Of a DNA stretch of 64,000 nt, positions 39,700-50,112 are shown piece by piece. A model generated the notes under the pieces. The model was given only the letters and a program-made list of their open reading frames with translations. It searched no databases and had not been told where the DNA came from. The stretch lies in contig OX457050.1 of NCBI GenBank assembly GCA_949752735.1, forward strand, positions 41,123,784 to 41,187,783. The letters are read 5' to 3'. The stretch comes from Lumbricus terrestris. Its lineage: Eukaryota > Annelida > Clitellata > Crassiclitellata > Lumbricidae. Position numbers and translations under genes: made by a program. Within the stretch, counting starts at the first letter, position 1. Each line of letters opens with the position of its first letter.

Positions 39700-40157
39700 A
39701 TAAAAAATTGTGACACAATCCATGAAAAGGTACCAAGTCTTAGTAATGGAGTTAGAACTGCCACAAAATAGGTTAATAATTACTGGACAGAATAAAAAAA
39801 AATTGAAGTTAATATCTTCTCATTTCCCAAAGATATCAGGATTCACACGACATATGAATTAATCGTTAAAAAAGGTAAAATTATATTTGAAACCCATAGA
39901 ACAATAATCCATGAAAAGATAACAAGTCTTAGTAATGGAGTTAGAACTGCCACAACATAGGTAAATTATTACTGGACAGAATAAAAAAAAATGAAGTTAA
40001 TATCTTCTCAATTCCCAAAGATATCCGGATTCACACGACATATGAATTAATCGTTACGAAAGGGAAAAAATAGACCCCCACGTCCTTTCAGGCTGTTTTC
40101 TGACGAAACTGTGAACTAAGACTTGGTACCTTTTCATGGATTGTGTCACAATTTATC
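39700..40157. mobile_element. MITE with 40-bp inverted ends and internal duplication
   Basis: Ends of about 40 bp (TTGTGACACAATCCATGAAA, then AGGTACCAAGTCTTAGT) occur inverted at 39706-39745 and 40113-40152. Inside, a unit of about 170 bp is tandemly duplicated (39717-39888 and 39907-40068), and the second copy also keeps part of the terminal sequence. Located in intron 1 of the THAP gene. Confidence 0.8.
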
Positions 40158-40867
40158 CCACGGGTGTTTTATGATACATTTAAGTGAACAAAAATAGTTT
40201 ATACTCCTATAATAGTATACAGAACTTAATCATTAATTCACTCCTCAGCCTCCTTATTGACAATTATTTGCCATTATAAATCCTAACTCTAAACTGCAGC
40301 TTTTGTACTTTGTTGCATACATGTGTCAATGAGTGTTTCAATAAAGGAATAGTGATAGCACCAAATGTTGAATAAAGAATATATTTACTTACTTTACTTA
40401 CTTAGCAGTTTGCTAAGCCGCATTTCATCTGTGGCCTGTAACACTTTTCGTACCTATCTACCGGTGTTTGTCAGTTTCATTTTATGCATACATCTAATTA
40501 TTCTTATATTAATGGTTCAAGCTTTGAAATGTTCAAACTTTGCTGGAAAACTGTTCAAGGGCACTGCTCAGAGGTGCACCAAACACCAGCATGGCTAATC
40601 GAAGTCATGAAACAAGAGAAGAAAGTCTTAGCAGGGGTTCTGGGAATGGAGCTCTGAACATGAAAATGTACTCATTATTAATACATATGCAACTATTTCA
40701 GGTTAACAGGAAAGTCGTGGATGGAGGGAACTGGAAACCATCTGCACACCATCATATTTGTTCCAAGCACTTTCCTGATGGTCACCTGACTGAGGAAAAT
40801 CCGTTGTCAAATCTTAAAATGGGGTGCGTATCTTGTGCGACTGTGCAATTAATTTACTTAACATAGG

Positions 40868-40960
40868 CTAGTGGTGTCCAACCATTTTTGCATTGAGGGA
40901 ACCTTTCTCAAAGCAGTCATATGCTTGCGGAACCCAGCGTGTTTCACCCGTCCAGGATTT
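40868..40960 (+). mobile_element. Possible hAT-like terminus
   Basis: CTAGTGGTGTCCAACCATTT, then TTGCATTGAGGGAACC and GCGGAACCCAGCG, resembles a hAT end of the CAGTGGTTCCCAACC type. No partner end or TSD was found. Within intron 2 of the THAP gene. Confidence 0.35.
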
Positions 40961-42504
40961 CAAGAAATACTTATAATTATTGGCCTAATTGTGACTTGCA
41001 ACTTTCAAAAAATGTCTAGATTTACAGTTCTACACTTTTGATGTAATTTATTACTCATGCAGTCTATAATATCATGTTACAAATGCATGCTTTTATAGAA
41101 TATTGAAAAATACTGTGTTCTGCATCAGGGTAATGTGTTAAAGTATTTTCTTCAAGCATAGTGCAAAATTTGTGCCTGGTTGCTTCGATTTATAAGAACT
41201 TCACCACCTGACATGACTCCGAGGAATCGTAAACTACTAGTGACTAGAGAGAGACACACATCTTACTCTACACAGAATAATAATTGTCGTCAACAGACAA
41301 GGACCGTTCTCACTTTCTGTTTATTGTGGTCATGCTAGAAATCAGACTTCACATAAATAACTAATTCGCATATCACTATCAGCGATATATGGATATTCTT
41401 TTTCGAACAGATCGTGCACATGTTTCAAAACCAATGGTATAATTTGCGAATACTTTGTCTGAGTGACATTTTGAAAACATATACAAATAAGTCACGAGTA
41501 GATTCATTCATAAGGTCATTCATGTTGTACAACCACATATAAAAGGCAACAATCCCTTCACATTATTAACAATTTGTTTATTTTTCATTGATGATTTCAG
41601 ATATGCTGTGCAAGATAAAAAGCGAAGACCTCCGCCAATGCCTTCCACCAAAAAGAATCAAATTGGATATGGAATCTGGTGGAGAGAGTTCTACTGAAAT
41701 ATGTCGAGGCAATTCAAGTTCCATGACAAGGTCCATTTGATGTCATGGATTCCATTGTTGCAGATGTGATAGATCGTACAGCCTGTCACAGCAACTCAAA
41801 TGAACCAAGGGATGATTGTCATCAACAGAACCGATTGGTTGATCATTCCTACCGTGCTGCACCATTAGTTGTTGACACTGTTAGCTGTTCTAACTGTTAC
41901 GCTAAAGATCAAATCATATTGCGGTTGAAACAAAAAATAAAAACTGGGAGATTGTAATACGTCACAATGCATGTAGACAGAGGATTAATGTTGACGTGTG
42001 TGAGCAATTCATTGACACATTCACTAGTGCGAATTAATACAGGATTGTAGAGTGCAGGTGCACTTAATGCTTTATGTCTTTTGCTGCAACAGGTTCTACA
42101 CTTTTGACGGATGGTGCCAGCCAATTGGTTGGTTGTAGAAGTGCATGGCTTCTTTGATGTCAGCCATGCTTAACCCAGTTTGAAGAGGAGGGCTCCAACG
42201 TGATTGCATGTCGATCCAAGTCTAAAGTGAAACCAAAATAGCAAATTCATTTACACAACAATTTAAAAAAAATGGTAAGCAAACAAGAAATCATAATGAG
42301 TCCTTAGTCCAAATGGCGCCTTAGGCAATTCAAACATTTTTGCGCCCTTTGACCCCACTCCACGGTCAATCCCACGACAACCAAATGAGTAGCGATTCAG
42401 AAACCAGCCAGAACATTGTGCATAACTGAGCTATTTTTTTATTATTAAGCTTTTTCATTAGTACACTTAGCCCTGGATACTTTGAATTTCCTAAAATATT
42501 AGTT

Positions 42505-42725
42505 AGTTAGTTAGTGCTTTCGGCTCGTAGAGCCCTAGCGACCACCATGACAAGCGACTTTCGCCTCTCGCCATGATGGTTTTCTTGGCAGGATACAGAG
42601 GTGGTTTGCCATTGCCTTCCTCCGAGACAACTATGGGTGAGCAACTTGTCCAAGGTCGCTACGCAGTGGCTTGAGGTAGATTCGAGAACATACCGCCATA
42701 CCACCTCGTCCCATACCCTGCAGGA
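42505..42725 (-). mobile_element. SINE related to the copies at 18370 and 43307
   Basis: The minus strand contains CTCAAGCCACTGCGTAGCGA, CCTTGGACAAGTTGCTCACC and GAAGGCAATGGCAAACCAC. The first two are shared with the body of the SINE at 43307, and the third with sequence flanking the copy at 18370. The promoter boxes are eroded. Confidence 0.6.
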
Positions 42726-42992
42726 GCAGGGGGTTGTTTTAGGCTAACCCATAGCCGGATGCAGATTCACGTCATGCCCAAGACCTGCCGACTGCAGTTT
42801 AACGTCATACCCAGGACGGGCTGCAGTTTAACGTCATACCCAGGACAAAAAATATAAAAAGGTAAAAAGTTAGAATTTTTAAAAAAAATGGAATTACCGG
42901 AAAAGACATTTTCTTATTATTTGCTGCGCTGATTACAGAAATCTTTCGGCTTGCAGTTTATCTCCTTGAGGTTTCAGTTTATTGATAAGAGT

Positions 42993-43213
42993 CTATTGTT
43001 TTACTTTAACAATAAGTACTGCTCTTGCAGTATTATGTGCAAATGTGCTTTTAATATCTGCATAATGTAATGTTTGGACAACATCTTTCTCGATAGACAG
43101 CGTAGCTAAGGCAGTAAGTCTCTTCTGTTTCATAGAAGCCCGAAGGCATTTTTTTTATTAGTTTCAACTTTGAAAAGCTTCTTTCACCAGTTGCCACACT
43201 GACTGAAATAGTT
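42993..43213 (-). pseudogene. hAT transposase C-terminal dimerisation domain
   Basis: The minus strand reads ISVSVATGERSFSKLKLIKK, then after a frameshift in an A8 run LRASMKQKRLTALATLSIEK, DVVQTLHYADIK and stop at 42993. This is the conserved C-terminal dimerisation region of hAT transposases and their ZMYM1-like domesticated relatives. It lies in the second intron of the SWIM gene. No other part of the element is recognisable. Confidence 0.85.
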
Positions 43214-43306
43214 TAAAAAAATGCATATTAATTAAATTTTTAAGATCAAAAGATTCAAACCCAAGCATTCAACAATAAGACACGACTATCAATAACAGTG
43301 TTATTG

Positions 43307-43530
43307 AGGGGCTCGGTGGTGTAGTGGGTATGTTCGTCACCTTGCAGCCGAAGGGTTGCAGATTCGAATCCACCTCAAGTCCCCGGGTAGGGACCTTGGA
43401 CAAGTCCTCGCTCACAGTTGCTCAGTGCTTCGGCGTGAAACTCTGATGCAGTGTCCGCGCTGTCATCAGGATCGCCTCTCAGTGGAGATAGTGAAGTGGC
43501 GCTATAACAAGTGCACATACAAACAAACAA
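43307..43530 (+). mobile_element. tRNA-derived SINE with (ACAA)n tail
   Basis: The head GGCTCGGTGGTGTAGTGGGT carries an A-box and GGGTTGCAGATTCGAATCC a B-box. The body runs to GCGCTATAACAAGTGCACAT, and the tail is CAAACAAACAA. It is the best-preserved of the SINE copies in the window and the reference for the minus-strand copy at 18370. Confidence 0.85.
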
Positions 43531-45994
43531 CAATTCTTCAGTTGTTGGTGTATTCAGTGAATTTCAGTCAAAAGATGTCACTATATCAGTATAAGCTCAT
43601 AGGTCTATATAATTATAGTCATTGACTACAAAGCACAGAATATGGAATGCCATTAAAAATTGAATTTTATTAGTCGATATAAAATTTATGCAGTGTTTGA
43701 AATTGAATTAGGCCTGCCTGAACAGGCGCAATTAAATCAATAATTGTTTTAAACTCTTTTGAAAGTCTTGAATTTAAAAATAAAAATCGCCAGTGCCACA
43801 GCGCCCTCCCAAGACTGTGATGCCCTAGGCAACTGCCTACTTTGCCTATTTCTAAGGTCGGCATTGCATAATGACATTCTTACTGCACCCTGCGCCTATT
43901 CACCAATATGCAGGTGGTTCCATCCCTACCCACATCCAACTTATTTTATGCCAAGTTATATTAAGATATTCAACTTTTATAATTGGTTGAACACAAAAAA
44001 TTGGGCAATCAAATATTTCATATATTTTTAATATATGACATTTAATTAATTTGTTAATTTTACTTCCCTTGTAACATGCCAGAAGGAATAACTAATGTTG
44101 CAACACTCAGGGACCCGGCCTGATAAAGCATTTGGCCCTTGTCTCTGTAAACATGAAAGGGGGAATGCCACAAGCACTCATACAGGTCCAACTGAGTTGG
44201 GAAAAACTGCAACATCTTAGGTTTCATATAAATGACACATTTAAATGTGTTTTCCAGAAATCCAAACATAAATGTCATCCACACATAAATGTCCTACCCT
44301 GAAAAACAGGAGCAACTGGCACTTTTCACAGCGACAGTCTTCTCCTCGATGATCGACAAGGCTTGTGAGCAATTTCTCGAATCCTTTGTGATGGCATGCA
44401 TTCAGACTTCGAGAAGCAGAAAGGGCTTTCATCCGATAAGCCGTTGTACCACAGCTCCTTGATCCAGGCCTGTTGGAATGCGCAATAGCTGAATGCCTTT
44501 CCTGTAAAAAAATATGTGGAAGACATTTCAGTACATTATATTCATCTTACACTTATCTGTTACTTTTCTAAAACTCAGCATCTGTTAAATCTGGTGAAAA
44601 GATCAGTTATATATGTATGCATGTGTAAAAAATTGTTTATGATGCATCAAGGTTGTATTTAGGAGGATGCCTGAACACCCCTCCCAATTACAAAGTGTAA
44701 AAATTAAGTAATGAATTTACTAACACAAAATGTAAGAACTATACTAAGAGGATTTAATTTTGAAGCACTTATTTCTATGTTAAATTTTACAATAGAATAA
44801 ATCACGACGATAATCTAATCATGATAAAGATGTGTAAGCTGCTGAAGTTCTGAATAATTTCAGCAGAGTGTTTACATTGGAAGATTTGAGAACGTTCTTG
44901 AACTCAAACAAAAAATGTTGACAGTGGTGTATGAAGATTAACAAAGCTAATGCTGACTAAAGGAAATTAGAGCATTTATGTGATGAAATAACTGAAAAAG
45001 TCAAAAGATGCAGACAAGTCCACAGGCATAGATTAACTACATCCTAAATGTTGACATGTAGTGAGGAAAAAATTGGAATCGGTTGATTCGATTGCTTGTC
45101 GGCTTGCTCAAGATTGAGTAAACACCCCTGAAACAAAACCCTCGCTATGGCCTTGTCATGCATGCATATGGGTCAATACGGCCCGACATGTTATTCGGAT
45201 GTGCCACAACATGTTTCAGTTGCCAACTTCTATCCACCCTGCACAGATTTTGAGATAACTGGGCTCGGGAAATTTAATATCACATATCCTTGAATGTTTT
45301 ACTAGCCAGATATAAATGTTGCAATGTCTAAACGCACAGGACGGCCTACAGTAAAACAAAATCGGCCGCCGTTCTTCGTCGTGATAATAGTAGTATATTT
45401 GAAATTAATCAAATACCAACCTTCTTTGTAATCATTGGCTAGTCTGGATAGCAGTGCTCGTTGGTCATGATCGACGAGATACGCAGATATGTTAACGTAG
45501 CTGCAAGAAGACTAGTTCGTAACTCCTGTGGACTCGGGCAGCTATCCATCCTGTAGATGATTCGGATCGGGTAGCGTGTAAGTCACACCATTCCATTCAA
45601 TCCTTAGGAGGGTCTGGTGTCGACATCGACCTGTTCCGAGTTGTCCACGTTCGAAGCAAAAACTGGCAATTGTTGCTGATACAACGCAAATGCCACAGCA
45701 ACGAGTTCACATTTAACTCGATAAGTCGTCTTGTGGCCTCTTTCTTTTATAAATTTTTTAAAATCGTCTACTTTCCAACGAATAAAGTCCTCCAATTTCA
45801 ACGATTCGTTGATAAGACCAGCCATTTTCGACTTGTTTATTCACGTTGACCTATGACCTTTCCCGTCATGCCTCACCGGAAGTTCTAAGGGTGAACTAGC
45901 TTATTGCTCGGAATTTGGGGTAAGCGCACAAACCATCGATGTATATTGGTCCATGCGACTATAAATAACGTGTAGGCCTACGTCAAGACTTCGG

Positions 45995-46440
45995 CCTAAG
46001 TTGAAAATGAGAAATGGAAGCTGGATGAAGGTAATTCTAGATCTGAATAGAAGCCGGATTGATGAAAAAACGCTTAAGTAATGGAAGTTGGATGATGGTA
46101 TTTTTATATCTGAAATAGAAGATGGGTTGACGAAAACAACGGGCGAGAAATAGAAGCTGGGTTAATAAAAATATTCCAGCTTAAATTGGAGCTGGATTGA
46201 TTAAAATATTCTAGCTTCAATTGGAGCTGGATTGTTGAAAAATAATCATAATTGAAACAGAAGTTGGATTCATAAACCAGCTGATGCAATTAAAAAAGCT
46301 GGACTTTTATGTAAATGGATGTTGGATGAAGGTTCTCTATAGATGAAGTAGAAGCTAGGTGGTGGTTCTCTAAAGGTGAAATGGAAGCTGGATGAAGGTT
46401 AGAGAAATAGAAGCTGGATGAATGTTACTTACTTATTTAT
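45995..46440 (+). repeat. Satellite array inside the right inverted-repeat arm
   Basis: About 11 diverged units (GAAATAGAAGCTGGATGAAGG / GGAGCTGGATTGATTAAAAT). It separates two blocks of the right arm that are contiguous in the left arm, so it looks like an insertion. Its terminal repeats are not visible. Confidence 0.75.
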
Positions 46441-46691
46441 TTTTGCCTGCTGTCTTATTGCACGCATGCGCACGCAACTTCCGGAAAGGGTCATAATTGA
46501 ATAACAACTTCGATCGGCGGTTTGTTATGACAAAATATTACAATTTTTCAATCGATTTCCTTCTTTTTAACAAATTTTAAGTATAATAATACATCAGTTA
46601 GGCGATAGCAAGTTGGCATAAATATTTTAAATCGCTTTTTGTGCCAAAATAAGCGTGAAAATAATTTACGACGCTAAACTACACGTTTACC

Positions 46692-47196
46692 CCCGCTTCT
46701 TGTTTTGCTCTAAAGATTTTCATCCGTCGTCCCACTTCGTGGTTTGTTATCAATATTTTGATATGAAAAAACAATAGGCTCGAAACCTTTTCTTCATGTG
46801 ACTTTTACGGCGATTAGTATTTTAGTTACAGTTGAAAACGACAAAGGATAACGAATACATCGGATGAAGAGTGCGAGCTCTCCCCAGTAATTAAAAAGTC
46901 TACCATTTTTTACTGTTGTGCGATAAAATTATATTCGCTAGATGACAGAAGAAACTTTTTAGACCTCCACCAAACTAACGGCATTTACACATTTTAATCA
47001 CTCGCCATTTGGTGCTAGAGACAGAAGATAATCTAAGGCCAAATTATGGTTGAATTCGACTAAATTATTCGCCATTGCACGAGTTTTAGTGTTGGCCGCA
47101 AATAATTTGGATTGCTGAATAGATTAACTTCAATATCATTTGTTTGCATAATGCACTCCTGAAAAGCATAAAATTGTTTCAGTAGGTTTATGCTTT
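46692..47196. other. Intergenic, no gene seen
   Basis: AT-rich sequence without a recognisable exon, terminal repeat or array. Confidence 0.4.
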
Positions 47197-47205
47197 GTTT
47201 TTAAT

Positions 47206-49190
47206 GGGGAACGGACATTTCCCCCCCCTGGACATTTCCCCCCCCGGACATTTCCCCCCCGGACATTTCCCCCCCCCGGACGTTTCCCCCCCTACCCTAG
47301 GACATTTCCCCCCCCCCCCGTATGGGAAAACCATTGTTTTTATGGTCTTCAACATATGAAAAAACGCAAGTTAAATAGAAGCTGGATGAAGGCATTTTTA
47401 GATCTGAAATAGAAGCTGGATTGATGAAAAAATGCAAGTTAAATAGAAGCTGGATGAAGGTATTTTTTGATCTTAAATAGACGCTTTATTGATGAAAAAA
47501 CGCAAGTTAAATAGAAGCTGGATGAAGGTATTTTTTGATCTTAAATAGACGCTTTATTGATGAAAAAACGCAAGTTAAATAGAAGCTGGATGAAGGTATT
47601 TTTTGATTTTAAATAGACGCTTTATTGATGAAAAAACGCAAGTTAAATAGAAGCTGGATGAAGGTATTTTTAGATCTGAAATAGAAGCTGGATTGATGAA
47701 AAAATGCGAGTTAAATAGAAGCTGGATGAAGGCATTTTTAGATCTGAAATAGAAGCTGGATTGATGAAAAAACGCAAGTTAAATAGAAGCTGGATGAAGG
47801 TATTTTTTGATCTTAAATAGACGCTTTATTGATGAAAAAACGCAAGTTAAATAGAAGCTGGATGAAGGTATTTTTAGATCTGAAATAGAAGCTGGATTGA
47901 TGAAAAAATGCAAGTTAAATAGAAGCTGGATGAAGGTATTTTTTGATCTTAAATAGACGCTTTATTGATGAAAAAACGCAAGTTAAATAGAAGCTGGATG
48001 AAGGTATTTTTTGATCTTAAATAGACGCTTTATTGATGAAAAAACGCAAGTTAAATAGAAGCTGGATGAAGGCATTTTTAGATCTGAAATAGAAGCTGGA
48101 TTGATGAAAAAATGCAAGTTAAATAGAAGCTGGATGAAGGTATTTTTTGATCTTAAATAGACGCTTTATTGATGAAAAAACGCAAGTTAAATAGAAGCTG
48201 GATGAAGGTATTTTTTGATCTTAAATAGACGCTTTATTGATGAAAAAACGCAAGTTAAATAGAAGCTGGATGAAGGCATTTTTAGATCTGAAATAGAAGC
48301 TGGATTGATGAAAAAATGCAAGTTAAATAGAAGCTGGATGAAGGTATTTTTTGATCTTAAATAGACGCTTTATTGATGAAAAAACGCAAGTTAAATAGAA
48401 GCTGGATGAAGGTATTTTTTGATCTTAAATAGACGCTTTATTGATGAAAAAACGCAAGTTAAATAGAAGCTGGATGAAGGTATTTTTAGATCTGAAATAG
48501 AAGCTGGATTGATGAAAAAATGCGAGTTAAATAGAAGCTGGATGAAGGCATTTTTAGATCTGAAATAGAAGCTGGATTGATGAAAAAATGCAAGTTAAAT
48601 AGAAGCTGGATGAAGGTATTTTTTGATCTTAAATAGACGCTTTATTGATGAAAAAACGCAAGTTAAATAGAAGCTGGATGAAGGTATTTTTTTGATCTTA
48701 AATAGACGCTTTATTGATGAAAAAACGCAAGTTAAATAGAAGCTGGATGAAGGTATTTTTAGATCTGAAATAGAAGCTGGATTGATGAAAAAATGCGAGT
48801 TAAATAGAAGCTGGATGAAGGTGTTTTTTGATCTTAAATAGACGCTTTATTGATGAAAAAACGCAAGTTAAATAGAAACTGGATGAGAGTATTTTTTGAT
48901 CTTAAATAGACGCTTTATTGATGAAAAAACGCAAGTTAAATAGAAGCTGGATGAAAGTATTTTTTGATCTTAAATAGACGCTTTCTTGATGAAAAAACGC
49001 AAGTTAAATAGAAGCTGGATGAAGGTATTTTTAGATCTGAAATAGAAGCTGGATTGACTTAGGGGGGGGAAATGTCCGGGGGGGAAATGTCCTAGTCGAA
49101 ATCGGGGGGGGAAACGTCCAGGGGGGGAAATGTCCGGGGGGGGAATTGTCCGGGGGGGGAAATGTCCAGGGGGGGAAATGTCCTACACCC
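47206..49190 (+). mobile_element. Satellite-core element, type 2 ends, 9-bp TSD
   Basis: A 1,985-bp complete element. The left end is GGGGAACGGACATTTCCCCC with about five G/C-run units. The right end reads inward GGGTGTAGGACATTTCCCCC with about six units. It is flanked by the perfect 9-bp duplication GTTTTTAAT (47197-47205 and 49191-49199). The core is a 1.7-kb satellite. It has the same ends as 17687-20735, in opposite orientation. No coding capacity. Confidence 0.93.
47355..49060 (+). repeat. 69-bp higher-order satellite, about 25 copies
   Basis: Each 69-bp unit has two half-units that both contain an AAATAGAAGCTGGAT-like word. Two variants alternate. A has TTTTTTGATCTTAAATAGAC and GCTTTATTGATG; B has TTTTTAGATCTGAAATAGAA and GCTGGATTGATG. 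The order is patterned (runs such as A A B A A B), and units are nearly identical within a type, which indicates recent homogenisation. Confidence 0.93.
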
Positions 49191-49199
49191 GTTTTTAAT

Positions 49200-50112
49200 A
49201 TCACACATGCATAATATTAATAATAATGAGGACAATTTCTATGGCGCCAAGATAGTGTGATTTCAAATAATGCACATTGCGGTATGTTTGAAGTTTGTGT
49301 TTCACATTTTCTGTTACAGATAACACAGCCTTACATGAGACATTGTATTTTCTTTAGCAGCAGCATAAACGTGACCTTTTAAGACTTTGTCCCTTTTCTC
49401 TCAAAGCTCACTGCATCATCTTCGCTGAAAATTAGCTGCGATAATAATATACTGAAAGTCAGAAACTCTCCAATGTCACTGTCTACTGCCATTATTACTA
49501 ACCATAGTCACTCAACTACAAATGGAGATAAGACATTTGACTGATGTTCAGTAAATAAACTATGTTCTATGCTTTCAACACCTATCTGTAACTTGATTTT
49601 GTACTGTCTGTTTTAGCAAGTAGGCTACATCAAGAGGAAGCAAGATACATTCACTTCGAACGGCAACATTCAGTTGCATGAGAAGACCTTCCAATCGTGA
49701 AAGTTATTCAAGAATTTAGCAGTGGGTCTACGACTTTCGCTATTGTGACATAACATGCTGAATGACAACAGAAATGTTTGCTGTGATACAAAGGTTCCAT
49801 AGTTTCAGTTTTTCATTGCAGAATATTCTCTGTGCAACTAATAATATTGCTTTACTGGAAAAGCCCGAGATCGTATTGTAAGCATATGAAATTGAAATTA
49901 ATTGAAGTCGTCATAAATGTCAGAAACTGGAGACTGTTGATGCTGGAAAGACAACGACAACAACAGCTGCAGAAATATTTCACTCAGAAGTGCATTCGAA
50001 ATCTATTGCTTTTCGCAATTCATGTACCTTTCGGTCATTTTCTTCGACCTGATGATCACAGAAGCACATACAAATCCTTTAATAAAAAAATTGAAATCAT
50101 TTCAGTAACCAG
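49200..50112. other. Upstream region of zinc-finger gene G
   Basis: AT-rich with some exon-like acceptors (TCTGTTTTAG near 49616 and ATCATTTCAG near 50106). Untranslated or N-terminal exons of the downstream gene may lie here, but I cannot choose among them. A decayed finger precedes the Met at 50113. Confidence 0.4.

Larger units (their letters stand above)
39076..41957 (+). pseudogene. THAP-domain gene, three exons, decayed
   Basis: Exon 1 (39076-39248) starts MRMCAVASCGSGDYQLCRW and has ICNVYGCNNG and FELFTFHKEKSW, then donor GTAAGA. Exon 2 (40702-40823, acceptor ATTTCAG) reads VNRKVVDGGNWKPSAHHH, ICSKHFPDGHLTEENP. Exon 3 begins at 41601 with GYAVQDKKRRPPP. The C-x4-C plus C-x2-H (ICSKHF) are the zinc ligands of a THAP DNA-binding domain, and phase 2/3 joining after KMG fits. 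The exon 1-2 join is one base out (TGG|GT appears to have lost a G). Exon 3 stops at 41697, while a coiled-coil-like piece (NCYAKDQIILRLKQKIK) continues in another frame to 41957. Probably a dead transposon-derived gene. Confidence 0.72.
41985..45825 (-). pseudogene. SAP-like / SWIM zinc-finger gene, three exons, decayed
   Basis: Exon 1 (45825 to about 45422) starts MAGLINESLKLEDFIRW and has a SAP-like KKFIKERGHKTTYRVKCEL. After a frameshift it reads YTLPDPNHLQDGWIA, and after another LLSRLANDYKEG. Exon 2 (44501-44298, acceptor TTTTTTTACAG) reads KAFSYCAFQQAWIKELW, SECMPSQRIREIAHKP, and after a third shift EEKTVAVKSASCSCFSG. Exon 3 (42221 downward, acceptor CACTTTAG) reads LGSTCNHVGALLFKLG-stop-AWLTSKKPCTS. 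The join CSCFSG|LGSTCNH makes a complete SWIM motif (CxC..CxH), and all phases agree. Families with this head often carry a C-terminal YqaJ nuclease, which I do not find. Three frameshifts and a stop indicate a pseudogene, or sequencing errors. Confidence 0.75.
38641..46691. mobile_element. 8-kb segment bounded by long inverted repeats, with THAP and SWIM genes
   Basis: The left arm (38675-38975) and right arm (46440-46691, continued at 45835-45890 after an insertion) are inverted homologues at roughly 70-75% identity. Shared points are the end GGTRAACGTGTAKTTTAGCG followed by TCGTAAATTATTTTCACGC, AACTGATG..ACTTAAAATTTG, a GCGCATGCG motif, CTTCCGG, and CATAGGTCAACG..GAATAAACA. A THAP gene (plus) and a SAP-like/SWIM gene (minus) start just inside the arms and converge. 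The layout suggests an old two-gene DNA transposon. The left end is doubled (38641 and 38675), and I see no target duplication. Confidence 0.6.

Noticed and set aside
44060..44284. Possible further exon of the SWIM gene on the minus strand (74 codons)
   Set aside because: It does not match the expected SWIM continuation, which is found instead at 42221 with perfect phase.
47355..49060. Regular repeats that might suggest a CRISPR array
   Set aside because: Units abut without unique spacers, the period is 69 bp with two satellite variants, and the sequence is animal DNA.
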